Shown here piece by piece: positions 43,931 through 54,500 of a stretch of DNA of 64,000 nt. Numbering within the stretch: the first letter of the stretch is position 1; each line of letters starts with the position of its first letter. This stretch comes from Bacteroidota bacterium (GTDB taxonomy: Bacteria > Bacteroidota > Bacteroidia > Bacteroidales > UBA10428): contig CP065006.1 of the NCBI GenBank assembly GCA_016699695.1, positions 1,736,001-1,800,000 of the forward strand. The letters are read 5' to 3'. Under the pieces are notes generated by a model. The model was not told the DNA's origin. It did no database searches and was given only the letters and a program-made list of their open reading frames with translations. Both the position numbers and the translations under genes were made by a program.

Positions 43931-45277
43931 CTATTCTCTTACGTCTAAACTGTCGTAATTGACTTTCCCATATACATTTTTATATGCAGGCCTGATTATC
44001 CGTTTCGAATTGAAAGTAATCTCTTCCAGACGATGTGCACACCAGCCTGCCATACGTGATACGGCAAAGATGGGGGTATATATTTCTTTGGGTATGTCGA
44101 TGCATTTGTATACAAAACCCGAATAAAAATCGACATTCGGACTTATGACTTTTACATCTCCCCCTCCCCGGAATTTGGCAAAAACCTCGGGTGCCAGCTC
44201 TTCGATGTTCTCATAAAGCCTAAATTCGTCCATCTTACCTTTCTCCTCTGCCAATTCGCGCGCCTTTTCTTTTAACAGAATTGCTCTCGGATCGGACAAG
44301 GTATAAATGGCGTGACCTATGCCGTAAATTTTTCCTGAACCATCGCCAGCTTCACCTTTTAACATTTTAAGCAGGTAATCAGCTATTTCCGATTTGTTGT
44401 TCCAATCTTTCACATTGTTCATGATGTCTTTCATCATTTCCATCACTTCGAGGTTGGCTCCCCCATGAAGCGGGCCCTTCAGCGAACCAATGGCTGCCGC
44501 CATGGCTGAGTAGGTATCGGTGCCTGAAGAGCTTACCACACGGGCAGCAAAAGTGGAATTGTTTCCTCCACCGTGCTCAGCATGCAATACAAGATTGAGG
44601 TCGAGAATATCGGCTTCGAGACGACTGTATTTTTCTCCTTTAAGCATATATAGGAAATTTTCTGCTGTACTCAGTTGGGGCTCGGGGTGTCTGATAACAA
44701 GTGATTTCCTTTGATAAGAATGGCGCATTCCAAAATAGGAGTATACTGTGATTACCGGAAATTTGGCAATCAGCTCGAGCGATTGTCTCACTACATTGGG
44801 GTGGTCGTTGTTTTCGGCATTGTCGTCGAGGGTATAAAGCACCAGGGCCGAACGTGCCAGCATGTTCATGATGTTCCGACCACGCAGAGAAAGTATCATG
44901 TTTTTGGTGAAATAAGAAGGCAAATCGCGCTGCGAGGCAAGATAGGCCGTCGTGGCAGCCAGTTCTTCCTTGTTAGGCAACTTGCCTGCCAACAAAAGAA
45001 AAACCGTTTCGTCGAAACCATGGCGTTTATCGCTCTGAAAACCTTTTACCAGATCAACCACATTGATACCGCGGTAAAATAGCTGGCCATGGACTGGTGT
45101 TACAACGTTATCCTTTTTTTCATAGCCCACCACATCTCCAATATTGGTTAAGCCAACGAGAACTCCCGATCCATCAGAATTCCTTAGTCCACGTTTCACA
45201 TCGAATCGGGTAAATAATTCCTTATCGATTTGCGAAGACTCGGTTGAGTACTGATCAATTGTTTTTAAGAAGTCCAT
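43931..45277 (-). CDS. gltA: Citrate synthase
   Basis: The protein (448 residues from ATG 45277) has the citrate synthase motifs: NVVRQSLELI..., HAEHGGGNNSTFAARVVSS with the catalytic His, and GPLHGGANLEVMEMMKD with the second His, then VDFYSGFVYKCIDIP with the catalytic Asp. It condenses oxaloacetate and acetyl-CoA, feeding 2-oxoglutarate and so GltBD. A longer frame from 45328 adds 17 residues not needed for the fold and would start between the -7 box and the ATG; the later start is preferred. Confidence 0.92.
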   Translation of the reverse strand: MDFLKTIDQYSTESSQIDKELFTRFDVKRGLRNSDGSGVLVGLTNIGDVVGYEKKDNVVTPVHGQLFYRGINVVDLVKGFQSDKRHGFDETVFLLLAGKLPNKEELAATTAYLASQRDLPSYFTKNMILSLRGRNIMNMLARSALVLYTLDDNAENNDHPNVVRQSLELIAKFPVITVYSYFGMRHSYQRKSLVIRHPEPQLSTAENFLYMLKGEKYSRLEADILDLNLVLHAEHGGGNNSTFAARVVSSSGTDTYSAMAAAIGSLKGPLHGGANLEVMEMMKDIMNNVKDWNNKSEIADYLLKMLKGEAGDGSGKIYGIGHAIYTLSDPRAILLKEKARELAEEKGKMDEFRLYENIEELAPEVFAKFRGGGDVKVISPNVDFYSGFVYKCIDIPKEIYTPIFAVSRMAGWCAHRLEEITFNSKRIIRPAYKNVYGKVNYDSLDVRE

Positions 45278-45320
45278 AATTAAAAGGTTTTTGCGATGAA
45301 GAATAGAAGCTTGTAGCAAA

Positions 45321-45336
45321 TATGACAATTGTCATA
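45321..45336. promoter_or_regulatory. Perfect 16-bp palindrome downstream of the citrate synthase -7 box
   Basis: TATGACAATTGTCATA lies about 10 bp after the -7 element, covering the expected start of transcription. A repressor operator is the natural reading; the protein is not known. Confidence 0.6.
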
Positions 45337-45345
45337 ATCGAGCCC

Positions 45346-45375
45346 CAAAAATAATCCAAAATACTGTTTTTCAAA
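45346..45375 (-). promoter_or_regulatory. Promoter of citrate synthase
   Basis: Leftward TTTG (45375-45372), 18 bp, TATTTTTG (45353-45346): an exact consensus in both boxes. Confidence 0.75.
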
Positions 45376-45463
45376 CATCTTAATGCTTTTTAGAATTGAT
45401 ATAAATAGCCTCCCGATAATAGTCTGTTTTCATTTCTATCAAGCTTTTTTCAATTTAATTCTC

Positions 45464-46714
45464 TTATTGTCGAATCTGTCCGTTTCCAAAAACAATGTAT
45501 TTAGGCGATGTCAATTCGGTAAGGCCCATAGGTCCGCGTACATGAAGCTTCTGGTTGCTGATGCCCATTTCTGCACCCAGACCAAACTCATTGCCATCGG
45601 TAAACCGCGTTGAGGCATTGATGTAACAGGCGGCTGAATCGACTTCGTGAAGAAATTGCATTCCATGGCTGTAGTTTTCGGTTACAATGGCATCGGAATG
45701 GTGCGAACCGTAAGTATTGATGTGGTTGATTGCTTCATCGAGGTTCTTCACTATGCGTATGGAAAGAATCAGGTCGAGGTATTCGGTTGTCCAGTCCTGC
45801 TCGGTAGCTTTTTCAATATCAGGCAAAAGTGTACGGGTTTTGTCGCAGCCCTTCAATTTAACACCAGCCTTGTCGTATTGTGTTTTCAGGAGTGGCAGCA
45901 CAATTGGTGCAATTTTTTCGTGCACAAGCAGAGTCTCCATGGCATTGCATACGCCCGGACGTTGCACCTTGGCATTGTAAGCAATGGAAACAGCCATTTC
46001 GCTTTGTGCAAACTCATCGATATAAGTATGGCAAATACCTTCGTCGTGCCGAATAACCGGAATGACGGAATTTTCTTCTACAAACCGAATCAGGTTAAGT
46101 CCACCACGGGGAATTATTACATCGATGTATTGCTTCAGTTTGAGCAACTCCTTTACACTTTCTCGGTCGGTACTTTCTATTATTTCCACTGCGCCTTCTG
46201 GCAGACCGGCCTTTTTCAACCCCTGTTTAATTAGCCCTGTGATACAATGGTTGCTGTGGATAGCATCGGAGCCTCCTTTTAGAATAACCCCATTGGCTGA
46301 TTTTATGGTAAGTGCGGCCACTTCGATGCACACATTTGGGCGCGACTCGAATATGATACCTGCCACTCCAAGCGGCATCCGCATCTGACCAATTTTAAGC
46401 CCGTTGGGCATGGTATTCATACCGATTACCTGGCCAACAGGGTCTTTGAGGCTGATGACATCATGAAGAACCTGGATCATACCATCGATTCGCTTGTCGT
46501 TCAGTGTTAAGCGGTCGATGAGGGCATCGGTCATTCCTTTTTTATGTGCATTTTCGAGGTCGAGCCGGTTCTGTTCTTTTATCAGCACGCGAGAAGAATC
46601 GAGAATTTCAGCAATGCAAAGCAGGGTATGGTTTTTTTGTTCCGAAGTAAATTTTACCAATTGCTTCGAAGCATTTTTTGCATTCTGTGCTTTTATCAGG
46701 AGTGAAGCGTCCAT
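45464..46714 (-). CDS. proA: Gamma-glutamyl phosphate reductase
   Basis: The 416-residue NADPH enzyme makes glutamate semialdehyde for proline. Motifs: PLGVAGIIFESRPNV, ILKGGSDAIHSN, IIPRGGLNLIRFV, the catalytic Cys in VQRPGVCNAMETLLV and GLGAEMGISNQKLHVRGP at the end. It lies 26 bp after proB on the same strand. Confidence 0.96.
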   Translation of the reverse strand: MDASLLIKAQNAKNASKQLVKFTSEQKNHTLLCIAEILDSSRVLIKEQNRLDLENAHKKGMTDALIDRLTLNDKRIDGMIQVLHDVISLKDPVGQVIGMNTMPNGLKIGQMRMPLGVAGIIFESRPNVCIEVAALTIKSANGVILKGGSDAIHSNHCITGLIKQGLKKAGLPEGAVEIIESTDRESVKELLKLKQYIDVIIPRGGLNLIRFVEENSVIPVIRHDEGICHTYIDEFAQSEMAVSIAYNAKVQRPGVCNAMETLLVHEKIAPIVLPLLKTQYDKAGVKLKGCDKTRTLLPDIEKATEQDWTTEYLDLILSIRIVKNLDEAINHINTYGSHHSDAIVTENYSHGMQFLHEVDSAACYINASTRFTDGNEFGLGAEMGISNQKLHVRGPMGLTELTSPKYIVFGNGQIRQ

Positions 46715-46740
46715 GTTGTTCTGAATTAGATGATAAACAG

Positions 46741-47562
46741 TTAAATCCTTACTTGCGATGCGCCCACTGATTTATTGGCCATAAAATGAGTTCCAACTTC
46801 TTTGCCTTCGAGTATATCGAACATCAAAGAAGGTTCATCGCCCTGGGCCAGCACCATATCGATACCGGCCTTCGAGGTTATTTTCGCAGCTGCAATTTTT
46901 GTAACCATGCCTCCGGTACCAAACGAGCTGCCGGACCCTTCGGCTAAAATTTCAATGGAAGAAGTTATTTCGGGTACTGAGCGAATAATGCGCGCAGTAC
47001 TATCTTTTTTCGGGTCTGCCGAATAAAGACCATCGATGTCGCTCAACAAAATTAGCAGGTCGGCTTGAATTAAAGTGGCCACCATAGCCGAAAGCGTATC
47101 GTTGTCGCCAAACTCTATTTCGTCGGTGGCAATGGTATCGTTTTCATTAATAATGGGTATGATTCCCATATCGAGAAGCTTTAACAAGGTATTCTGGGCA
47201 TTGTGATGCCGGTTGACAATTGTCATTACATCTTTAGTTAGCAATACCTGGGCTACAAGCTGATTGTAATGATCGAAGAACTTCTGATAAATTTTTATCA
47301 GTTGAGCCTGACCTATGGCGGCCAAAGCTTGTTTCTTTGCCAGCTCTTTGGGTTTTTCGGTTAAAAACAAACGGCCTGCGCCTACACCAATAGCTCCGGA
47401 AGTAACCAGGGTAACTTTGATACCACGGCTGCTGATTGCACTTAAAACCTGGGCCAATTTCTCCATGCGCAAAAAATTAAGCCTTCCGTTTTTATAAGAA
47501 AGTGTTGAAGTGCCAACCTTCACTACCAGGCTTTTTATGTTGGAAAATTCGTTGCGGTTCAT
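46741..47562 (-). CDS. proB: Glutamate 5-kinase (no PUA domain)
   Basis: The 273-residue amino-acid kinase phosphorylates glutamate. SLVVKVGTSTLS with the phosphate-binding Lys, VTSGAIGVGAG, IINENDTIATDEI and LLSDIDGLYSADP (nucleotide site), then FGTGGMVTKIAAA are all intact. The C-terminal PUA domain of E. coli ProB is absent, as in many bacteria. Its start overlaps the stop of the degenerate paralogue by 4 bp. Confidence 0.95.
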   Translation of the reverse strand: MNRNEFSNIKSLVVKVGTSTLSYKNGRLNFLRMEKLAQVLSAISSRGIKVTLVTSGAIGVGAGRLFLTEKPKELAKKQALAAIGQAQLIKIYQKFFDHYNQLVAQVLLTKDVMTIVNRHHNAQNTLLKLLDMGIIPIINENDTIATDEIEFGDNDTLSAMVATLIQADLLILLSDIDGLYSADPKKDSTARIIRSVPEITSSIEILAEGSGSSFGTGGMVTKIAAAKITSKAGIDMVLAQGDEPSLMFDILEGKEVGTHFMANKSVGASQVRI

Positions 47563-48233
47563 TGATAGACAATTTCTTCTATTGAGGCCGGGAAAATAGA
47601 ATTTTTATTTTCCATCGAAGCCAGTTTTACACATACCGTATCGAGGTGATGCAGGAGTTCTTCTTCGTTGTTTGCAAGCATTGCCTGCAGACCGCAACAG
47701 GGTTGAATAATGTATGTACCATTGGTAGCTGACTTAATAAGAATAATATCGGCGTTTGAAATGGTGGCTACGTGCAAAGCGAGTGGATAATTGTCGCCTA
47801 TTTCGATGTCGGATGTCGATACAGCATCGTTTTCGTTAATAATCGGAATGATGTTCATTTCCAGCAGGGTTTCGAAGGTATTCTGAGCGTTTTTCTTCCT
47901 TTTCTCGCTGGAAATAATATCGCTGGTAAGAAGAACCTGTGCCACTTTCTGGTTGTACTGATCGAAATAATTCTGGTAAAGCTTAATAAGTTCAGCCTGA
48001 CCCACTGCAGCCGTAGCCATCATGCCTGTAACATCGGACAGATCAAGCTTGCTTTGGAGCTTAGCTGAACCCAGCACAATGGCCCCGGAGCTTACAAGTA
48101 ACAATTGTTTTCCGCTGTTTTGCAGGTTCGAGATGGTCATTACCAACCTATCCATCTTCGAATGGTTCAGTTTTTCATTGCCATCCGTCAAGGTCGATAT
48201 CTCTACCCGCACCACTATCCTTCCCTTCTTCAT
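47559..48233 (-). CDS. Degenerate glutamate 5-kinase paralogue (pseudokinase-like)
   Basis: The 224-residue protein (ATG 48233) aligns with ProB next door: VSSGAIVLG for VTSGAIGVG, AQNTFETLLEMNIIPIINEN for AQNTLLKLLDMGIIPIINEN. But the key parts are changed: VVKVGTST is VVRVEIST, SDIDGLY is SATNGTY, and the FGTGGMVTKIAAA segment is absent. The binding site for glutamate (NEND, GDN) remains. It keeps an open frame and tight overlaps (4 bp into proB, 4 bp gap after argH), so a regulatory partner of ProB is possible; decay is the alternative. A longer frame from 48308 would overlap argH by 70 bp and is rejected. Confidence 0.7.
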   Translation of the reverse strand: MKKGRIVVRVEISTLTDGNEKLNHSKMDRLVMTISNLQNSGKQLLLVSSGAIVLGSAKLQSKLDLSDVTGMMATAAVGQAELIKLYQNYFDQYNQKVAQVLLTSDIISSEKRKKNAQNTFETLLEMNIIPIINENDAVSTSDIEIGDNYPLALHVATISNADIILIKSATNGTYIIQPCCGLQAMLANNEEELLHHLDTVCVKLASMENKNSIFPASIEEIVYQ

Positions 48234-48237
48234 ACTC

Positions 48238-49572
48238 TTAAAGCTGTAGTAATTTTTGTTCTGCCCGAATGGCGATATCAAAATCGAACTGTGCAAAAAT
48301 GTGTTCAAATTTAGCTCTTATTTCTGTGTTGCAGAGATTTCCAATGCTCCCCTCGTGGGTATGTTGCACCTGTGCATCGGACTTAAATGTTCCATTGTTA
48401 ATTGACTCTCCGATTTTTTTATAGGCATCGCGAAAAGGTGTGCCTCTGAGTACTTCTCGGTTGACTTCTTCTACCGAAAACAAATAGCGATAAATTTCTT
48501 TATCGAGAATGTTTTCATTCACCTTCAGTTTTGGCAGAATAAAGCTGGCTACCTGCACACATTCGATTAAATATTCGAATGCCTCGAGGTACGATTCCTT
48601 GATAATTTGCATATCGCGAAAATAACCGCTGGGCAGGTTGTTCGATACCAGGCTCAATTCGTAAGCCAGAGCCTGCACTTTGTTGCATTTGGCTCTTAAC
48701 AGCTCAAACACATCGGGGTTCTTTTTGTGGGGCATGATGCTGGAGCCGGTGGTAAATTCATCGGGCAAGGTAACGAAACCGAAATTCTGACTCATAAAAA
48801 GGCACAGGTCATAAGCCATTCGGGAAATGGTAGAAGCCAGGTTTCCGAGAGCCCAGGCTACATTTCTTTCAACCTTACCCCGCCCCATTTGGGCATATAC
48901 TACGTTGTAATTCAGTTGTTCGAAACCTAATAGCCGGGTAGTCATTTGCCGGTTAATCGGAAACGAGGACCCATAACCTGCTGCCGAACCTAGTGGGTTT
49001 TGGTTGACTAATTTATAACTTGCTAAAAGCATTTGCATGTCGTCTGTAAGACTTTCGGCATAAGCTCCAAACCATAAACCAAAAGACGAAGGCATGGCCA
49101 CCTGAAGGTGGGTATATCCTGGCAAAAGAATATTCTTATGCTGTTGGCTAAGAACCTGCAATTGTTGAAACAAGTGACTTACCTCGCCGGATAGCTGGTG
49201 GATTTTGGCCCTTGAAAACAGTTTCAGGTCGAGCAAAACCTGATCGTTGCGCGAGCGGGCGCTGTGAATTTTTTTTCCTGTATCGCCCAGTTTGCGGGTA
49301 AGCAAAAGTTCTACCTGCGAATGTACATCTTCCACACCTGATTCGATTTCGAAACCACCGTTTTCAATGCTGTGGTATATATCTACCAGTGCTTGATGCA
49401 GCTGTGTGGTTTCGTTGGGCGTAAGCAAATTTACCGACTCGAGCATGAGGGCATGGGCAATAGAACCAAGCACATCATAGGGGGCCAACAACAGATCGAG
49501 CTGCCGGTCGCGACCCACCGTAAAATCTTCGATGAGTTTATCTGTATTGATTCCTTTTTCCCAGAGTTTCAT
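48238..49572 (-). CDS. argH: Argininosuccinate lyase
   Basis: The 444-residue enzyme splits argininosuccinate to arginine and fumarate. Motifs: DVHSQVELLLTRKLGD, HSARSRNDQVLLDLKLF, PGYTHLQVAMPSSFG with the catalytic His, and the signature GSSIMPHKKNPDVFELLR. It follows argG after 78 bp on the same strand. Confidence 0.96.
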   Translation of the reverse strand: MKLWEKGINTDKLIEDFTVGRDRQLDLLLAPYDVLGSIAHALMLESVNLLTPNETTQLHQALVDIYHSIENGGFEIESGVEDVHSQVELLLTRKLGDTGKKIHSARSRNDQVLLDLKLFSRAKIHQLSGEVSHLFQQLQVLSQQHKNILLPGYTHLQVAMPSSFGLWFGAYAESLTDDMQMLLASYKLVNQNPLGSAAGYGSSFPINRQMTTRLLGFEQLNYNVVYAQMGRGKVERNVAWALGNLASTISRMAYDLCLFMSQNFGFVTLPDEFTTGSSIMPHKKNPDVFELLRAKCNKVQALAYELSLVSNNLPSGYFRDMQIIKESYLEAFEYLIECVQVASFILPKLKVNENILDKEIYRYLFSVEEVNREVLRGTPFRDAYKKIGESINNGTFKSDAQVQHTHEGSIGNLCNTEIRAKFEHIFAQFDFDIAIRAEQKLLQL

Positions 49573-49650
49573 TTGAGGTATTTAAAAATTGAAGGTTGAC
49601 CTCAGCGATAAAGACAAAAGCCAACCATCGGCAATTTTACTTCGGTGTAT

Positions 49651-50892
49651 TTATTTTTTCTCCTTTTGTTTGACAATGGTATGGTGGGCCATTAGCCGGA
49701 TGGCATTAATTTTTATAAAGCCCTGGCTGTCTTTCTGGTCGAAACCACCTGCTATGTCCATGCTCGAAAGCTCCATGTTGTACAATGAACTGGGTGACTC
49801 ACGTCCATCGATAATTACGTTTCCTTTATAAAGGGTCAGGTATACCACACCATCGATGAGTTCCTGGCTTTTGTCGATTGCAGCGGACAAAAATTCGCGC
49901 TCGGGACTGAACCAAAATCCATTGTAAATAATCTCGGCAAACAATGGGGAGAGCATGTTGCGCAGACGCATGACTTCGCGGTCCATGGCAATGCCTTCGA
50001 TGTCCATGTGTGCTTTCATAAGAATCTCGCCACCAGGTGTTTCGTAAACACCGCGTGATTTGATGCCTACAAAACGGTTTTCGACCATGTCGAGTAGGCC
50101 TATACCATTTTCGCCTCCTATTTTATTAAGGTAGTTAAAGAGTTCAAGAGGTTTTTCTTTCACGGTGCCATCGTCGGTATTTGCCACTTTCACCGGAATA
50201 CCATCGCGCCAGTGAATGGCAAGATGCGTTTCCTTGTCGGGAGCATCCTGGGGCATAACCATTTTGGTAAGAATTTCTTTTTCGAACTTGTATTTTGGGT
50301 CTTCGAGAATGCCGGCCTCATGGCTGATGTGCATAAGGTTATCGTCTTCGCTGTAAGGTTTTTTCAACGAAGCTTTTACCGGAATCTTTTTCTCTTCGGC
50401 ATAATTGAGCATGTCGGTGCGGCCTTTAAACTGATCGAGAAACTCCTGCATTTTCCAGGGAGCCAGCACCTTAATGGAGGGATCGAGGGCGTAATAACCC
50501 AGCTCGAAACGTACCTGGTCGTTTCCTTTTCCGGTAGCTCCATGTGACACATAGGCTGCCTTCTCGAGGTGGGCAATTTCGATATGCCTTTTGGCTATTA
50601 TCGGTCTTGCAATAGAAGTTCCGAGCAGGTAGCGCCCTTCGTACATGGCATTGGCCTTTATCGCCTGGAAAATATAATCTGTTACCAGCTCTTCTTTCAG
50701 GTCTTCGATATATACTTTGCTTGCGCCAATAGCAAGTGCCTTGCGCTTAACTTCGATAAAATCTTCATCCTGGCCTACGTCTGCCACAAAAGCAATCACA
50801 TCGAAGCCTTTATCAATTAGCCATTTTAATATTACAGAGGTATCTAATCCTCCACTATACGCTAATACTACTTTTTTATTTTCCATGCTCAT
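49651..50892 (-). CDS. argG: Argininosuccinate synthase
   Basis: The 413-residue enzyme joins citrulline and aspartate with ATP. VVLAYSGGLDTSVILKWL is the PP-loop, VSHGATGKGNDQVRFELGYY the citrulline/ATP site. A second in-frame ATG at 50886 (MENKK) is equally good as start. First enzyme gene after argR. Confidence 0.96.
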   Translation of the reverse strand: MSMENKKVVLAYSGGLDTSVILKWLIDKGFDVIAFVADVGQDEDFIEVKRKALAIGASKVYIEDLKEELVTDYIFQAIKANAMYEGRYLLGTSIARPIIAKRHIEIAHLEKAAYVSHGATGKGNDQVRFELGYYALDPSIKVLAPWKMQEFLDQFKGRTDMLNYAEEKKIPVKASLKKPYSEDDNLMHISHEAGILEDPKYKFEKEILTKMVMPQDAPDKETHLAIHWRDGIPVKVANTDDGTVKEKPLELFNYLNKIGGENGIGLLDMVENRFVGIKSRGVYETPGGEILMKAHMDIEGIAMDREVMRLRNMLSPLFAEIIYNGFWFSPEREFLSAAIDKSQELIDGVVYLTLYKGNVIIDGRESPSSLYNMELSSMDIAGGFDQKDSQGFIKINAIRLMAHHTIVKQKEKK

Positions 50893-50970
50893 ATTATTAC
50901 AAAATATTAGTTGTCATTCGAAAGAGGTAAAGGATGTCTTTCGATGATTGAATTCCTTGTTAATCAATTA

Positions 50971-51447
50971 TTAGTTAATCTTCGATTTAAGTTCGGGAAC
51001 AATCAGGATCAGGGCATTGATCACATCCTGGGCCGAAACATTGTCTCGCGGAATGACAAGAATGGTATCGTCGCCGGCAATGGTACCAACGATTTCGAAG
51101 GGTGCATACCTGTCAATTAATGAGGCTATGCTGGCCGCATATCCCGGATGCGTTTTTATTACACCCAGGTGATTGGCAAATTGTATGCTGATAAACCCTT
51201 GTGCAGCATAGCTTTCGGCCAGGTCATTGCCATGCATTACATGTTGCTCAGGTAATTCGTAGATGTATCCTTTTTCTGCATCGGATATTTTATTTACCTT
51301 TAAAAACTTTAAATCGCGCGACAAAGTAGCCTGTGTATAACTAAGACCTTTTTTCTCAAGAATGCTCAAGAGTTCTTCCTGACTCGATACTTTGAGTTTA
51401 GTGATAATTTCTTTAATGGCTAAAAGGCGTTCTGTTCTGTTTCCCAT
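50971..51447 (-). CDS. argR: Arginine repressor
   Basis: From ATG 51447 the protein has 158 residues: an N-terminal winged helix (EELLSILEKKGLSYTQATLS, RDLKFLKVNK) and a C-terminal arginine-binding oligomer domain (VGTIAGDDTILVIPRD). A Met nine codons earlier (51474) falls in the promoter and is rejected. It likely controls argGH and itself, and perhaps divergent carB. Confidence 0.93.
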   Translation of the reverse strand: MGNRTERLLAIKEIITKLKVSSQEELLSILEKKGLSYTQATLSRDLKFLKVNKISDAEKGYIYELPEQHVMHGNDLAESYAAQGFISIQFANHLGVIKTHPGYAASIASLIDRYAPFEIVGTIAGDDTILVIPRDNVSAQDVINALILIVPELKSKIN

Positions 51448-51471
51448 TTGAATATTTATCCAATTATGGTG

Positions 51472-51501
51472 CAAATATATTCATTATTTCCTGCGAAACA
51501 A
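51472..51501 (-). promoter_or_regulatory. argR promoter with ARG-box-like dyad
   Basis: Leftward TTG (51501-51499), 19 bp, TATATTTG (51479-51472). The stretch TGAATATATTTGCA overlapping the -7 box is an imperfect dyad like ARG boxes (TGAAT/ATTCA half sites). Confidence 0.5.
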
Positions 51502-51523
51502 TCTTTTCATATTAAAATATTTG

Positions 51524-51531
51524 TACTTTTG
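51524..51531 (+). promoter_or_regulatory. -7 box TACTTTTG for carB
   Basis: Matches TAnnTTTG, 38 bp before the carB ATG; the -33 region is only T-rich. The argR and carB promoters lie back to back within 60 bp. Confidence 0.5.
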
Positions 51532-51569
51532 CCGCGATTATAAATTTAACCGCGCTATTTACATTGAAT

Positions 51570-54500
51570 ATGGACAAATCGATCAAAAAAGTTATTGTTC
51601 TCGGTTCGGGTGCCTTAAAGATTGGCGAAGCAGGCGAGTTTGACTATTCCGGGTCTCAAGCCCTGAAGGCACTAAAAGAAGAAGGTATTTACACGGTGTT
51701 GATCAATCCGAATATTGCCACAGTACAAACCTCCGAGGGCATTGCCGATAAAATATATTTTCTGCCAGTTACACCTTATTTTGTTGAAAAGGTGATGGAA
51801 AAAGAAAAGCCCGATGGCATTCTGCTGGCCTTTGGCGGACAGACCGCACTGAACTGCGGCACTGCACTTTTTAAATCTGGTGCCCTGAAAAAGAACAATG
51901 TACGGGTACTGGGCACTCCGGTAGAAGCCATTATGAATACCGAGGACCGCGAGCTTTTTGTCAAGAAACTCGACGAAATAGATGTAAAAACCATTAAAAG
52001 CGAAGCAGTAACTACCATAGAAGAGGCCAAAAGAGCTGCAAATGAACTGGGATATCCGATCATAATACGTGCAGCCTACACTCTTGGCGGACAAGGCTCG
52101 GGGTTTTGCGACAACGACGACGAACTGGATAAACTTGCCAGCAAAGCACTTTCCTATGCACCACAGATATTGGTTGAAAAATCGTTAAAAGGTTGGAAGG
52201 AAGTAGAATACGAAGTCGTGCGCGACCGTTTCGATAACTGCATTACCGTGTGCAACATGGAAAACTTCGATCCGCTGGGTATCCATACGGGCGAAAGTAT
52301 TGTAGTTGCACCTTCGCAAACCCTTTCGAACAGCGAATACCATAAGCTACGTGAATTGGCCATTAAAATAATCCGGCACATAGGTGTGGTGGGCGAATGC
52401 AACGTGCAATATGCCCTCGACCCCGAATCGGAAGATTACAGGGTGATAGAAGTAAATGCCCGCCTTTCGCGTTCATCAGCTCTGGCCTCCAAAGCAACCG
52501 GATACCCATTGGCCTTTGTTGCCGCCAAGCTTGCCCTGGGTTATGGCCTGCACCACCTTAAAAACTCTATCACCAAAACCACCCCAGCTTTTTTCGAGCC
52601 GGCGCTCGATTATGTAGTTTGCAAAATACCGCGATGGGATTTAAATAAATTCATTGGCGTTTCGAAAGAGATTGGATCGAGCATGAAAAGCGTGGGCGAG
52701 GTAATGGCTATCGGCCGTACTTTCGAAGAAGCCATACAAAAAGGGCTGCGCATGATTGGCCAGGGAATGCATGGTTTTGTGGGTAATCGTGACCTCGAAT
52801 TCAGCAACATCGACAAGGAGCTGAACCAACCTACCGACATGCGTATTTTTGTCATAGCCCAAGCCTTTGAAAAAGGGTATACTATAGATCAGATACACCA
52901 GCTTACAAAAATCGACAAGTGGTTTATCAGTAAGCTCGAAAAAGTATGGAAGTTGAAAAACGAGTTGGAACAATATCATTCTCTTGAAAAACTTCCGCTC
53001 GATTTGTTACGAAAAGCCAAAGTGTATGGTTTTTCCGATTTTCAGCTTGCCCGTTTTGTATTGAAACAAGAAAATGATTATGTCGATCATGGCATTCACC
53101 AGGTACGCAATTTTCGCATTTCGAATGGTATTATTCCCTTTGTAAAACAGATCGACACACTGGCAGCTGAATTTCCGGCTAAAACCAACTACTTATACCT
53201 TACCTATTCGGGTAATTCACACGACATCTCCTTTACCGACCAGGATAAATCAGTTATTGTACTGGGTTCAGGGGCCTACCGCATCGGTAGTTCGGTAGAG
53301 TTCGACTGGTGTAGTGTCAATGCCCTGAATACCATCAACAAAGAAGGACTTCGTTCGGTAATGATTAACTACAACCCCGAAACTGTAAGTACCGATTATG
53401 ATATCTGCGACAGACTTTACTTCGATGAACTTACCCTCGAACGGGTACTCGATATTGTGGAACTGGAAAATCCGCGCGGAGTCATTGTTTCGGTAGGAGG
53501 GCAAATACCCAATAACCTTGCCACCCGACTCGACAAAAAGGGCGTTAAGCTTTTAGGTACTTCGGCCTACAACATCGACAGAGCCGAAAACAGGCATAAA
53601 TTCTCGAGCATGCTCGACGAGCTTAAAATTGACCAACCCCGCTGGAAAGAGCTTACAAGCATTGAAGATATCCATACTTTTGTCGACGAGGTGAATTTTC
53701 CGGTGCTTGTGCGCCCTTCGTATGTGCTTTCCGGTGCAGCCATGAACGTGGTGTCGAACCGCGATGAATTGGAGCACTTCCTGAACCTGGCCGCCAAAGT
53801 TTCGAAACAATACCCGGTGGTGGTGTCGGAATTTTTACAGCTGGCCAAAGAAATTGAGATAGATGCTGTGGCCAAAGATGGCGAACTGGTCGCTTATGCC
53901 ATAAGCGAGCATGTAGAATTTGCCGGAGTTCACTCGGGCGATGCCACTATCGTATTTCCGGCCCAGAAAATATATTTCGAAACCCAGCGCCGAATTAAGC
54001 GCATTGCACGCCAGATAGCTAAAGCCCTCGAAATAAGCGGTCCCTTCAACATGCAATTTCTGGCCAAAGACAACGACATAAAAGTAATTGAATGTAACCT
54101 GAGGGCATCGAGAAGCTTTCCTTTTGTTTCGAAAGTGCTTAAAACCAATTTTATCGAATTGGCTACCTTGGTGATGTTAGGAAAGGAAGTAGAAAAACCC
54201 TCGTCGCATATTTTCGATATCGACTACATTGGTATTAAGGCACCACAGTTTAGTTTCTCGCGCCTATCGAAAGCCGATCCGGTACTGGGTGTCGATATGG
54301 CCTCGACCGGAGAAGTAGGATGCATTGGCGACGATTTTTACGAGGCTATTCTTAAGGCTATGCTTTCGGTTGGATATAACATTCCGAAAAAAAATATTCT
54401 ATTGTCGACAGGACCTATGCGAGAAAAAGTTGAATTGTTAAATAGCTGCCGCCTGTTATTACAAAAAGGCTACAACCTTTTCGCCACACCCGGCACAGCC

